From contig JAQGDQ010000327.1 of the NCBI GenBank assembly GCA_030141605.1, forward strand, positions 1 through 64,000: a stretch of 64,000 nucleotides of DNA, in the 5' to 3' direction. Below are positions 23,456 through 36,660 of the stretch, in pieces. The position numbers and the translations under genes are program-made. The DNA comes from Tubiluchus corallicola. Taxonomy: Eukaryota; Priapulida; Priapulimorpha; Priapulimorphida; Tubiluchidae. Below the pieces are notes generated by a model. That model was not told the origin of the DNA. It made no database searches and worked only from the letters and a program-made list of their open reading frames with translations. Within the stretch, counting starts at the first letter, position 1. Each line of letters begins with the position of its first letter.

Positions 23456-24559
23456 GGATGTCAGAAGAGTTATATATAGACTACTTGGCTTCCGCATCTG
23501 CTGGTACCGAACCAACCTGGGTAGTTTTAGCCCTGGTCGGCGAGGTACCGCCTGCAGTTCAATATTTTATGCTGTTTTATTTTATTTTTGTTCCAAATTT
23601 ATTTCGTACATTGAAAAGTACATAGCATTGTAGGAAAAGTTAAGACACTCAGGTGTGCACACAGACTAACAATTAAAAAAATCTAACTTGATTGCTTAAA
23701 AAAACATTAAGGAAAAGCAGTTTAAGTAAGACTGAAGATACAGTTTCTATGAGAGTTTTTAATATGAAACGTCATTTTGTAATAAATGATGTTCGCATCT
23801 TAGTAATGGCAAATTTTTCCAAGCCTGTTCAAAACTGAGGCGGCAAAAGAGCAATCATTCAAAATTCAATCTAGATAAACTTAATGATGAAAATACTTCA
23901 AAAACATGTAAGAAACATTTGGAACAGAACAACCTAGTTGAAGGTTTTGAATAAGAAAACGCCAGTGAAAAATGGGATTTGCTGCAAGCCGCGATAAAAA
24001 AGTAACTATTCTTTTAAACTATCATTAAGAATTTAATTAAGCATAAAATTCAGTCAACTTTCGACCCAACAAAATAACTGAAAGGCAAAATACATCTAAG
24101 CAGGAATATAAAGGATATTGATAAGCTAAAACAGGATAGAAACAATATACTGAAGATGAGGAAAATTCGTGAACGGATAAATTAGTAAAAGAGAGAGGAA
24201 GGTAAAGACACTGACGGAAGAAACAGAAAATTCAAAAAATGATTCGTCACGCCATTACAAGAGCATTGGTAAAAGTGTATATTAACTGATCCGACAGAAC
24301 AAGCCCGAAGAAATAGCCATATGGTACAGCACAATTTTCCATGATGTTTCGACAGAAAAAATGTGGTCCCCAGTTTTATATGTACAGAATACTATACTCC
24401 CGCCGTTCTACATATGTTAGTTGAAACCACGGCTTGAAACTTTAGAGGACATATTTGAGGAAGGCGAAAAAGCCTAAATACCACACATTTCGTGGAACTG
24501 ACAAACCAGCAATTAGTAGCACCTCGGCAAACGAGGCTAATAATATTGCTGCACAAGCA

Positions 24560-25130
24560 ACTAACAACTATTGTCTGACAACCGCCGCCCAGGATATACA
24601 AGGAGAATTTAATGCTTTAAAAGACTCCTTGTAACGTGTACGAGTCAGGCCAGGGAATACGACTCGCTGATCAGCTTATGTTAAACAGCTCAACTCGTTC
24701 AGCCAGGTATGCAGAGGCTGCTATTCGTTTATTATCAACGTTGAATCTCAGCGAAAAAAATTAACTGGAAAAGAATTACAGTGCTACTAATACAGGTTGA
24801 ACATTTCACATATTTACAGGACGAACATGCTTCCTTAATTGTGCAAGATCAGTTTCCTAGGTCTACGGCACGCTTACTTCGTTCTCTTCAGCGAAATACA
24901 TCAGACGTAAATTCAGAAGCGCTAAAAATTTAAGAGCGGCTTCCCAAATACAGGTGCAACGCAGCATTTAACTCCACAGTACCAGTCAGCAAGAATATAT
25001 CCCAGTTTTAATTTTCCACGAGGCAGATTTAACTCAAGTTACAGGGGGCGTTTTTCTCAAAATCGTTTTTCGTGCGTTTTCTAACAGAGGAATTCCGTTT
25101 AATAGGCCCGCCAAGTAAACGTGAACAAAC
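24560..25130 (+). mobile_element. Retroelement gag-like remnant with RGR-rich tail
   Basis: The plus strand in mixed frames shows ADQLMLNSSTRSARYAEAAI, then YLQDEHASLIVQDQFP and LLRSLQRNTSDVNSEAL, then an Arg/Gly/Phe-rich tail including FPRGRFNSSYRGRFSQNRF. Such an alpha-helical region with a basic RG tail is typical of the first ORF of some retroelements (DIRS-like or related). The assignment is weak because no pol follows. Several stops interrupt it. Confidence 0.4.
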
Positions 25131-25689
25131 CAGCCACGCGCAACAGAGTAACAGTAGTTACGATTTAATGTGACCAGCTGTGAGGCAAAAATTCAGGACG
25201 TTCACTTATAAAGAAATAGTAATTGCATGCTGTATAATATGCTTGTACTACTCATTAGGCCCAACTGCTCTAAATATTGAGACTGATCACTGTTTATACG
25301 TTATTTTGAATTTGTTGAAGTGATTATGTAACTGGACACTATTACACTTGCTTAGAATTTTCTTAATATTGCTGATGCATTGTTTATTAGCTTGTTTGTA
25401 ATGCTCGTGTTTCGAACTCATCAAAGGAATGACAACCCCCCAAACTGACCTTTTATCTCTTCACTATGGTCATCTTAGATTCGAAGGACGAACATCAATG
25501 CTACATGCTAGTTGCTGTGTTTATTTACTGTTTTGTTTCGTTTAAACTTAATTCCGTAGGCTCAAGGTTTTCTTTTTTTGCTTATGTTTTCTGCTGGTTC
25601 GCTCTCTCAAAATGGAGCGCAGTAGAATAATAGCGAATCCGTTCGTTTTAAGTTGGATTAAAGATGGTGTAAAATTACCCTTTGATTTA
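25131..25689. other. Noncoding, nothing recognised
   Basis: Between the gag-like remnant and the end of the next minus-strand LINE. No feature was recognised. Confidence 0.35.
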
Positions 25690-27138
25690 AGTCTTTATTG
25701 CAAACTCTAGGTTCATATATACAAAAATACATTCAGAACAAAAGTTACATACAACAGTTATAAATATTTACAATTATAACTATAGAAATCACATCGGATT
25801 TATATAGAACGTGATCAAGCCATGTGCCGGTGTTATGTTTACAAAGCTAAATGAAGATGACGGTAGTCTGTTAACATCTGACAAGATGCAATTACATGCC
25901 AAACAAAGTTCACTCAATTCTTTAAAAAGCTGTTTGGATGGGTGGGCATTAAAATCGCCAACGCAGCAAACATAACTAGAAATAGTATCATCAACGAGAG
26001 AAATTAAACTACCGAAGCACAGTCTATAATCATCAATATTCTGATCAGATTCATAAGGGAACTAACAGTTTACAAACATAATAGGCATCAGTTTACTGGG
26101 TAGCAATTGACGAAAAATGATGAGTAGGTGTCGTACTTAGTCTCTAATTGTTCTACTCTAACATCAATATCTGCAACTCACTGTTAACTAAATATTCAAT
26201 GTCACCTATGGTAGTGTGAGGATGAAATCTAGTGATTTCATTGTTTCCAGTTGCCGTTCCCGTAATGACCCTACTAGGCACTTTAGCATTCGTTGGTTGC
26301 TTCCGATGTTGCCGCTTTCTGGTTACTTCCGTAAAGGAGCTGTCGTCATTAGTGCTACCCACGACAGTAAGCTGTCTATTGGACGCTTGATCTAATGTAT
26401 TATAGCTCAGGTTATGGGGTTGCTGTCTAATAATTGTATTATGAGTCCCAACAGCATTTTCTCTAACTACATCTGAATAGCTTTCTGGGTGTTGTTGCCG
26501 TACTTTTGTAACTCATTAAATTCAGATTTTGAAACAGTGCTTGCTTTCAAATCAACTACGTCTTGCTGCACTGTTTGGAGCAGTTTCAATATAACAGTTA
26601 TGTCAACTGACTTTAATGATGCTGCAACAAATTTAGGTACAGGTAAATTATTCATGATAGGCCCGTACTGCAAAAGCTTAAGTATGTTCATAACTATTGC
26701 TTTTCTTTTGGCCGTCCCAATTCTGTTTTTTACGAATTCAGGCCTGGTTTCAATGTCGTTTGGAATGAGGCTGACAAGTAAGGCTTTAGCTTCCTCACAC
26801 TGTTCATCATTATAGAAATCGTGGATGACTGTTGCTAAATGATCTGCTGGGACACCCGAATCAAGTTGATTTTGTACAAAATAGTTTAATTCCTTGTGAA
26901 TAAGCTTAAAGTCACTATCATCAATTTCATCTGACCAAACAGGTTTATGCAGCATGGGACTAGTGTTTAGGGACTGCAGAGACAATTGCGAAGAAGCCGA
27001 ATCCATGTGCGTCTCATCACCGTCCGAGGCATTCACACGAGACACGCATTTTTTGCATATCACCAAGTTGCCAAATTCTAATCGTGAACACGCATCAGGG
27101 TACTTACGTCTGCAAAGTGCGCAATTTCGTTGCACCAT
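25690..27138 (-). mobile_element. LINE 5' half: ORF1 and partial endonuclease
   Basis: The minus-strand frame from 27138 (223 codons) starts MVQRNCALCRRKYPDACSRL and has CxxC...CxxC cysteine pairs near its start, like zinc-binding ORF1 proteins of CR1-type LINEs. A later frame (26362-26153) has the basic stretch TRKRQHRKQPTNAKVPSR. Further along, around 26045-25860, the endonuclease core SYVCCVGDFNAHPSKQLF is readable, and near 25820 GTWLDHVLYKS. The element stops before any reverse transcriptase. Frameshifts separate the parts. Confidence 0.7.
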
Positions 27139-27978
27139 TGTATCAACTAGAGATTACAATCGACGCCATTCACCTTACCAGTTTACCTGATCTGCGATGA
27201 ACTGTGTGGTAAATGAGTCCTTTTGATAAGGCTTGTGTTCTTTTGTGAACACGACACGTCTACTGATCACCAGACTGGTAACACTGCCTGTAGTGACAGT
27301 TTGAACTAGCGAAAAATATTAAACTTTGCCGTTTTTCACTAATTTTAGACAGTTTATAGTTCCACAAAATTTGTTTTTGTGGTAATCATTTTTGCTATAC
27401 ACTTATAGACATACTGATATATATTACAACTGTGAAATCTGACATTTAAATTCACAATCGCCCAAAAAAGTTGCAGCGACACAAGAACTCAAGTCAGTGC
27501 ACACAGTACACAGAGAGCTCTCTGTGCCCTTTGAAGTATTACTCTCTTGTATTTGTTTCTTCTTGAAATAGGCTATTCGGGGCTGCTTCAAAGTCAAAGG
27601 CAACCGAGCGGAAGTGCTCTATGAAAATTCCACTAACTTCTGTTTTTTCTGTGACATTTTTGTCAAACTCGTAGAATGTTATTTTCGAGTTTTTGTAAAA
27701 ATTTTTAGACAAGAAGGGTTTTATAGTTGGTCAGAAAGCAGCACTTGAATTTATCCCACATTTTTCTGCAAAATAAGTTCTAGTAGGTCGCCCTCTTTGA
27801 GGGGGTGCAGTAGTTTCTTGGTTTCTTCAATTTTCTTGAGTTCTGTGCATAAAGTACTTATTTATAAGCATATTCTTTTTCAGAATGGCATTTTTCCATC
27901 GACTATTCATAGCTGGATGTACTAAGCCGGGGGATAGACGTTTAATTTTAGTTGGGGCATGCTAGCCTATTATGTCTT
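27139..27978. other. Noncoding between two LINE fragments
   Basis: No gene was recognised. It may include the 5' UTR of the LINE to the left (minus strand). Confidence 0.35.
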
Positions 27979-29408
27979 TTATAAGATTTTATAAGCCCTG
28001 CATTGGGCGTCTACGTCATCAAAAACGAAAAGAGCAATAGATAATGGGCATTGATCTACGTCTCTACAACACATGTCTTCAGAAATGTGTTTGTAACTTC
28101 TGTAGTGAATAGTTCTAGGTTTAGATATGGGATTTGAAGACCTAAAAGCCGTATAGATCAAACAGTGAAAATCACTAACGCCCAAATAACTATCAGACAC
28201 ATTGGAGAAGAAAAACTTTGCAGGTATATTAGTTAAAATGACATCTATAAGAGACCCGTTGACAGACCTGAAACATGTTTTACTCTTCACTAGTTTTTTT
28301 AAACCAAAAACGTCACATAACTGTTGCAGTGGTTTACCCGTAGTTTCTGGGCGGTATAAATTATAGTTTTAAGTCGCCTATGACAATTACGTTTTCAAAT
28401 CAAGTATAACATTTTTGACATTTCTTCACTGAATTTCACATTGTTGACCCATGGCGGTCTGTATGCACCCATAACGGTCCATTTTTTACTAATTAAGTTT
28501 ACTTGCAGAACAATAGTTTTAACAAATTTAGTTTCTAAGTGCTGTAAGCATGTGGAAGAAATATCGTCTTTAACGTACACAACAATACCACCACCAAGTA
28601 AATTACGATCTCTACGAATGATTTTGTAGTTTCCAATAATTAACGTATGATCATTAATACTATCGCCCAGTTTTGTTTCAGACACCACAAAAAATGTCAA
28701 TGGCGTTTTTAACAAAAAACTCAGATAACTCTGGTAATTTGTTCCTTAAACTGTTGATATTTAAGTGCCCCAAAATTAAGTAAGTTTTTTTTTTGTGTGT
28801 GATTTTCTGCATTGAAGTAGTTCTTTGTGCAATTGTAATTCATTAAAATATTGGTTATAGAAATGCACTAATGAGGAATATAAGCGAGCCACTGTAGCTA
28901 TGCCATACGGAGATTCCACATTAGGCATACTATGGTAACTCTCTGATATAGAATTATCTCTGGGATTATTATAGCTGCACAATAGAGATTCAAGATGGTA
29001 CATAAACGGTGAACCTAAGTCAGACATACTTGAGTCCGAGTTATCAGTGTGAAGTTGTTTAAGGAAAGTTTGTTGGCCTACAGGAGAGTTTTGGTTCATT
29101 AAACCAACAGATGCGTTGTTTGTATATATTTGTTTAACTCGAATTGATAGAGTATTTAAATCGTAACTGTCACATGAGTTACTGATCAACGACGAGTTGG
29201 CCAGAGGAAATGTTCTGAAAAGACATAGTAGACATGTCCAGGTTTCAGTGCTGTAGTAAATTCTTGCGTATTCTGTATGGCTCATACCTACGCATTTCGC
29301 GTGAACCCACTCAATACACACACTGCAAAGCAATGCATATTGGTTGTTTAAGACTCGCACGTGGCATTCATTACAGGGGTAGACTGGAGCGGCTTTTTTG
29401 TATCTCAT
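27979..29408 (-). mobile_element. LINE 5' half: PHD-like ORF1 and endonuclease
   Basis: The frame from 29408 starts MRYKKAAPVYPCNECHVRVL and contains a PHD/zinc-finger pattern (CxxC ... CSVCIEWVHAKCVG ... WTCLLC), as in ORF1 or the N-terminal ORF of many CR1-like elements. The frame 28715-28395 has the endonuclease start (FFVVSETKLGDSIND, IIRRDRNLLGGGIVVYV, MGAYRPPW). A frameshift follows near GDL at about 28380. Frame 28290-27979 has SLIDVILTNIPAKFFF and GVSDFHCLIY, the end of the domain. No reverse transcriptase follows. The order of domains is intact although frames are broken. Confidence 0.85.
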
Positions 29409-30740
29409 AATGATAGAGGTTTAGTTAATCTGATCTCCCTGTAAATTTGTGCCTTTGTTGGCGTAAAGTACTCGCAAAACAACACGCTGACAAGCAACGT
29501 CATTGATACGAGTAAAGACATTAGCATACGCTGATTGTTACCTGTCTGGCAGCGCCCAAGTCCTCACCAATGAGAGCTCGATTCCCTGATACGGTCTACG
29601 AGTTTAGAATTAATTAGGCACAACAATCTTCATGTTTTTAATAAATATTATCTTCACAAAGTACTATCAAGTCATATAATCATCACAGATTGATAGACCA
29701 AATCACACGAAATCACGGGTACCTGGAGTAGGTTTCGCAAAAATCGCTTTTAACAATTATATTACTTTATAACAAGTTATAATACTTTATATTGCTTATA
29801 TCGTACTCGCGTTAAAAGGATTTTTTGTTTGTTTTCATTTTAAATTCCCACGATGCTGTTGCGACCGCCCCATGGCGTCACCTACGCAGTACGTCAATCA
29901 GGGAAGAAAAGGAGATGTTAAACTATGTCCCAGAAAACTTTCCATGGCGTCGTGAAGTCAATATACCCTCCTCCCGACTTCATTCGTTTTTTGCTCCATA
30001 CAGATATTTTTCCCATGAGCAAATAAGCCACTAAGCATAAGATCTCGACCAACCAATCACGTACCAAAAATTAAAAAGAATGCCGCCCACTCCGTGACCT
30101 TTGACCCGGTGGTTACGGTTCACACGTAAACATAAGTCCCTCTTGCCTGGAGAGTGTGCCCTGTGAGTTTTGTGATTTTAGCCCTGTAAGTGTACGAGTT
30201 ATTAACGAAACAAAAAGATACAAACAAATAAATAAAAACCGGGAGTAAATTAAAGATTCTGTAGACTAAAGACCTTAATAAACTAATTAAGCGGTAAAAA
30301 AACGTTTACGCTGGTACGAAAATTGCTTTTTGCTTGCTAGGAACGAACCCCTTGTAAGTTCATGAAATTGCTGTACAACGACAAAAATGTTCAGTACATC
30401 TCGGACATCTTGTTTTATATAATGTTGCCCTGGCTTAGTTGTTGTGATTTTATTTTGGAATCAATAATTATTCGCTAAAAGAACAATCAGAATTGAACCA
30501 ATGAATAAATGAAATCAAAAAGAGATTATTCATTACATTTGGTAGAGAACTCATTCAGCTTCTCCCTTGCATTTAATATGCTTATGAAAGCGTCTCTAAC
30601 AACTCCAGTCATCGAAGAGCTCAGGAGTCGAGATGCTCAGATGGCTGATGTAACGAAGCGCTCAGAAGTCGGGATGCTGAAATAGCCAGCCATTAGATGT
30701 TGCATGTGACATGACCGAGAGGTTTCATAAGGGGGGTACG
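29409..30740. other. No recognised gene
   Basis: Contains a short plus-strand frame at 29825-30034 with no known domain. Around 30050-30160 the base composition is richer in GC (AACCAATCAC, GTGACC), possibly a promoter fragment, but no gene start was identified. Confidence 0.3.
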
Positions 30741-31440
30741 ACAGAGAGACGGGACTTTTTGGTCGATATCAAGCAGGTGACAATGTGTGGACTTCTCTCT
30801 GTCGTACAACTTTCTATTGCTATCAGCGTAGATGACTTCTGCGTAGTTGGATCGAGCCCAACCTTTGAGGCACAGATAACAACTCATATTAGGAACCAGA
30901 CTGGGTCGATTGTTGTAGCTTGTAGATTGGCCAGTCCCAGAGTCAAGTGATTTTAGTTGGTATATTTTCTTGGGAATGCAAATATAATTGTATTCAATTA
31001 TTGGTATACAAAATTGATTGTAATCGTTACAAAACCAGTACAGCAAATCATTAACGCGATTCTCTGTTAATCGATTATTATATCATATTGCGAACGGAGT
31101 TGAATTGCAATTGTTACTGACGCTTGTATTTTACAAATCTGTTAAATTAATCATTCTATTTACAACTGTTAATGAAAGTGTCTGTGTTAATTTATAATTG
31201 AGAATCACTTAAAGAATATTGTAATTCTGTATGTACACTATCTGTTACGCCAATCGGGCACGGAACATTCTCACACTGAGACAGCTTATTGCGGAGCCTA
31301 GCTAGAAAACTAGAGAGATAAAAGATCTACTTCACAGCGCGTATTTCGTCGTTTGAGATCGTTCTGGGATTTATCATTGCCATTTCGACCCAGCCTAAGC
31401 TCTCGTAATCGGGGATTAATTAATTGCCTAACTAGCAACC
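30741..31440 (+). mobile_element. LTR-like repeat copy 2
   Basis: Diverged homolog of the block at 10565-11640. Shared phrases include TTGGCCAGTCC (about 30931) and the block TATTGCGGAGCC, ACTAGAGAGATAAAAGATCT, GTATTTCG and CCTAAGCTCTCG at about 31290-31410. Identity is patchy. The element type is uncertain. Confidence 0.4.
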
Positions 31441-34300
31441 AGTATTACCATTGTATAATTTTTGATATAATGTTGCCCTGGAATAGTTAAATTACTCATT
31501 GCTATTAATCTGCAGAGTTAATCATTTTTCAAATAAGCCGCATACAAAAAATAATGAAAATCCTTCTAACTGAATTACAATTAATTTAATTACTTAGCAA
31601 TTACCCTAAGAATAGTTTAGCGTAGCTTTTAAATACTGTAAAGTAATTGATTACTTCATCTTAACTTCATTCATGTTTACAAGTAACTGGTAGAAAATGC
31701 ACCAGTTTACATATATTCTCAAAATCCCTCCCATGCCTTAGTCGAGCTACTTCAGAAAAATAATATAGTAGTTACATACAACCATGAAAACGCATTATCG
31801 ATCATTAATTGTTTAACCCCCCCCCCCCCCCTTTATGTTGGTTCTCTTATGTTGGTCAAAATGTACGTGATATTCATGATAAATTAACAATAAAATATGA
31901 TCGTTTAGCCTAAATTCATGACCTTTATTGTTGTATGCTGTAATTGCTGTTTACCGCTACTTTGTGACACACAAATCTACTGCAAACGTTTTATGCTTGT
32001 CACGAAAATTGAATTTACTACGTTTTGACAATGGAACCAAAAATTTAAGTTAGAAGTACATGATTCACCCGCGGCACGTGAAAGAAATATATTCACTGAC
32101 TCAAGCCTACTAGTGCTTTACATGAAATAGTGTGAAGATCACAATTAAGCACTCTTCTTGATCATTGATTTATTAAATTATGACTGTTTTTACAAAGTAA
32201 TTTTCTCAGAGAGCAAAGAAATTACATAATGGTACATATTAAGGTTGCCATTGAAATGACACCTGCAACAGTTCTAGTCCCATTGGAGGCTTTTAAGTCT
32301 AAGTTTAAGTTTATTTTATTTTTGTATAGCGTAAAATCCATATAAACATGTTCTTGAACGCTGTACAAAAATACATAAAACTAATACTAAAATGACGGTT
32401 TAAAACAGACGAATAATACAAAATTTCACAAAAAAAATTAAATTAAAATAAAAATATAAAAAAATCTTTTCTATTATAAAATGATTTACCAAGCCGCTAC
32501 GAAAAAAGAGATCACTCTTTTGAGTGGATACAGAATTGAAATTACTAACTTTTACAATTGTGTCAAGGTTTTCATTAATATGCCATTAAGACCGTTTCAA
32601 ATTCATCTCGAATGTCAGACTGTCGTTTCACGTTAATATTACAGTCATTTGAGGATCCAAATAAAATCACTATCCACACCTGTGTTGCAACTGGATCGCA
32701 TTTGCAAATGCTCACATTATGACTGTTCTCGGTTTCATAATTACAAGTTTTTCTGTTTAAATATCAAGATTGTAACTATACATGTTTCTAAATTCACTCC
32801 AGCTCCATCTCACCCCAGCTTTGCAATTTCGACACAAATTCAAAGTTCTACTATTATTTTGACATTTTTACAAGCACAGTTATTATGATTATTGCTGCAC
32901 AGATTGAGTTACACTTAAATGTCGTGTTGAAGTGTTCTTAAAATTACGTAATTTATACACAACTTTACCAGTTTTTTCTTTCTTCTCCAACACTTTTACT
33001 TTTCATTGCTTTTATTTTGGTATATTACTCTAATTATATTACCCTAATTGACTATTGATAACTATTATACATAAATAAGCACTATAAACGGAAATATAGA
33101 TTTTCGCAATTAAATTAGTAAGTCCGGCTTTAGTCATGCACACTTTGTTGTACTAAAAACATGACCAAAATTTGCACTGATTATATCGTTATGTTGTAGA
33201 CAATAGGCCAAAAAGTAGTACCTTCCCCTCTTTTCTGGAGGGATTTTCAAAGCGATATTTTTGTATGCTGTCAGTCTATCAATATACTCTTTCAGAATCT
33301 GACATTTTGAAAAATGTGTGGACGTTTGCATTCTAAAAAACAACTTATGCTGTTTTTCCTTAAACCTATATACTGTAGTACTATGGTGTGTTCAGTAAGT
33401 AAATATAGCTTTTTCGGGTCAAGGAATCTATTTCTTATAGTTATCAAGCGATATTATCCATATGCCATAGCTACTAGATTAACAAGCTACCATGGCAGCC
33501 ATTCTGAGTGTATGACCGAAAGTGGAAAAACAATTTTTGTAAATATTTCTATACATTATGTGCAATGCATGGGGTCAATGGATCTACTCGTTAAAGGTTT
33601 GAAGGAGTATAATCAAAAAACAGTAGAGGTGTTACACTAACTTAGTAGCCATATTTGGTGCATGCGTAGGCAACTGCAAAACAAAGATTAATTTTTGCAT
33701 GGTATGCGATCTAGTTGTACGTTTAAAGTGCCAAAATATTCCATAATCAATTCATTCATTCGTGATTTTTGTGCTCATCTCTTCTGGATGCAGAGTGGTC
33801 GCGCATTATTATTATTGCTTTAAGGAGCAGAAAGTAAAGACTACTCTAGACTGTTCGATAGTGGATAGATTTATTAGCGCTTTTCATTTCACGCAGTTTC
33901 AACATTGTGCACGATGTTTTGTTGTTTCTGTTGTTTTGTGGCATAGACCAAGTGTGGGTGGCGTGTAGGTGTAGTGTATTTTAATACCGTTATGTCATAA
34001 TTGTGAACTATAGCAGAAAATTTGTTGAAAGAAACCAACGAAAAGGCAGCATCCAAAACATAGCATGTTACTAAAGTTTATACATTTTACAAAAATGTTC
34101 GAGCAAAACGTACGTACGTGTGCAGTTGCAGCCCGGCTTTTAGAGCAACTAATTTTGAAAAAACGGCTGTAGTTGCAGCTACGAAACTGAAATTTGGCAC
34201 AAGAATGCTTTGTCGATTTACTACTTCAGATCTCGAAGCCAATTTGGACAGAAAAAAGTTGGTGAGCAAGTAATCCAATGCCTCACATTCTGAACTAGTT
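31441..34300. other. Mostly unrecognised; 15-base C run and LINE-tail-like sequence
   Basis: A C15 homopolymer lies at 31817-31831. The A/T-rich stretch at about 32290-32470 resembles the 3' tail of a minus-strand LINE. Open frames at 33314-33640 (plus) and 33343-33134 (minus) have no recognised domain. No gene is supported. Confidence 0.35.
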
Positions 34301-34324
34301 AAGATTTTGCTATAGCAAAATCTT
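34301..34324. repeat. Perfect 24 bp palindrome
   Basis: AAGATTTTGCTA followed directly by its exact reverse complement. It may be a transposon end-to-end junction or a protein-binding dyad. Confidence 0.9.
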
Positions 34325-34612
34325 ACTGTTTTTCATTGAGTTATTTATTTATTTTTATTCTTATTTATTCTTTGCAGCTTTAACGTTTAATAACTCGTAA
34401 GGCTTGCAAGCTAGGATCACTAAACTCTCAGGGTTGGTAGCCCTTGGCACGGGACGTACAACAGTAGGTGACCACTGACCACTAGTCAAGGAGGAAGGGC
34501 AGTGGGCGTCGGTCACTTTATCCTTTAGGTCGCATCTCCTCCTAGGGCTTTCGGTTTTTTCACAAGTACTTGGGTGGTGTGGGGGAGGTGGGCACCTGTG
34601 GTTTCACATGCC

Positions 34613-35005
34613 ATCAAAGGTCTCGATGAGGCGGATCGAATGGCATAAGTTACAATGAGAATAGCTAACCCGCGACGCCGCTAGGGGGCAAAAACTGAAA
34701 ATGGGGGTCGGGAACTGAAGTGCACCGACTGTTGAGCAATGGTACCTTGTAACACATCAAATGAAAGGTCTCGATGAGGCGGATTGAATCGCATAGGTTA
34801 CAATGAGAACAGTTAACCGCGACCCCGCTAGGTTGCAAAATAGGGGTCGCGGAGACAAAGGCCTTCCAGTGTCAACCGAAACTAGCTTGTTGTACATCAA
34901 ACGAAAGGCCTCGATGAGGCAAACCGAATGGTGTAATTTAAGCCGAGACTGGTTGATCTTTGACCCAGTAGGGGGCAAAAACCGAAAAATCGGGGTGGTA
35001 TGAAT
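34613..35005. repeat. Three tandem ~140 bp units
   Basis: Copies start near 34613, 34756 and 34895 with ATCAAA(TGAAA)GGTCTCGATG. They continue through GAGGCGGAT-GAAT, TTACAATGAGAA, GTTAACC, CGACCCCGCTAGG and GGGGCAAAAACCGAAAA, with about 80% identity by eye. The phrase TCAAATGAAAGGTCT also occurs in the inverted repeat at about 14800. Confidence 0.85.
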
Positions 35006-36660
35006 TTTTACAATGAATTTTTACAAATTCGTTAAACCCGCGACCGATTTTCTTCTAAAAACAGTGATCCTGCATTTTTTTCAATACAACTATACAGCAC
35101 TTATTAGACTCTTTTACTAAACAACAACAAATAAACACATAAACAATTGAAAATAAATGACCGACCAATAGAACTTATCAGTTTCTCCAGAACCCTAAAA
35201 GCGCTGATATCATCTATGATTTTTAACTGTCAACACAAATTGCCGGCAAAATAGTGAAAACTTCCAGCACGTTTTTTTTCATTTCATTGAGTTTAGTTTC
35301 ATGTCAATCACGCACACACGCACGCACGCAGAGAATTTTTGTTGTACATTCTAAGTTTACCAAAGAAAGTGAGAAATCTTTTGTTAATTGCTGTTTATTG
35401 AGTGCAGGTGATCGTTTTGGTGCATATACCAATGCTGAAAATTAAGCAGAAAATAATCAATTAATCAATGCATACAATTACCAAGGCGTAAAAACATTAC
35501 AAAATCCACATAATGAATTACTGAATTGTTTATGAGACCCGCGTCTCACTAAAACAATGGCTATTGCTGATAACAACGTGGTACTTATTTATTGCTTGCG
35601 TTTTGATGCAGAGACTTGCATCTATCGTCAGAGCACTTTCAGAAGCCAGCTGGAAACCCTATGTTTTTTGGTTGATATGCTGCATTAAAGCAAAACCGGA
35701 CCCACTCTTAAACTGTAGGTCAAAACAATCTACTTTAAAATATTGAAAACAAACATACTGTTTTTTTTTTAAAATTGATTTATGTCAAAAAATTATTACC
35801 ACACAAACACAATTTCGCGTTCACGCCACTAATTCTTCGCTGTTACATGCATTTCGCTGTTCTCTAGTTAGACGGGCACTAGCGCCTACATTTCGGAAAC
35901 GCGTTGCACAGAAAAGAGGTGTTGTCTCTCTCAGTTCAGATGTGTTAGTTTGTGACGAACTACGCAGGTTCGACAGCTTATGCGTGAGCACAGCGTTAAA
36001 TTTGAAAGTTGAATTTTTATCTTTAAACTTGCCTGGTTTTAGTACAACACACTGAATAATTTACAGTTGCACTGTACTGTCGCTTTCGCAAACACGTACA
36101 ACACGCTCGTGGAATATTTTTGCTGTTGACAATTATGTTAGTTTGTGATGTCATCAATAGTTGGGCTAGACCGCCATTAATTAAATTTTTTATGTGTTAT
36201 TTAATTAACCGAAAACGCTTGTGCAATATAAATTGAGTTAAAATGTATACTTTTTATCGGACTTGAAAATGGGGTAGTATATGAAAAATCATTCTAGCTC
36301 GCCTGTGAAAGTCCTGATTTTGATGCAAGTCTGCATCGAAACCTAAACAATGAAGAAATGCCATGATGTTAGCAGCATTAGCCATTGTGTTGGTTACAGT
36401 GCAGAATAAAAATTGAGTTACAAATATTCAGAAACACTACAAATGTCATTTGAGCAAAGAAGTTCTGTAAAAATGTGAAAAATGTAGCCTTCTACATGAG
36501 ATTCATGCAAAAACCATAACCACAGCAAACAGCCAGTACAATAGACGCAAAATTCACATGGTGAGAGAAAAAACACTGTACTAAATGTCGAAGAAATAAA
36601 ACACAAAATGCACACAATAATTGCATTTTGCAACTAAGAGGGAGACACAATATAGGAAAC
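35006..36660. other. Noncoding, nothing recognised
   Basis: Contains CGCACGCACG-type short repeats near 35310 and T/A runs. No gene is supported. Confidence 0.4.

Noticed and set aside
33134-33640. Overlapping frames on both strands of about 70-110 codons
   Set aside because: No similarity recognised and ordinary codon content for AT-rich noncoding DNA.
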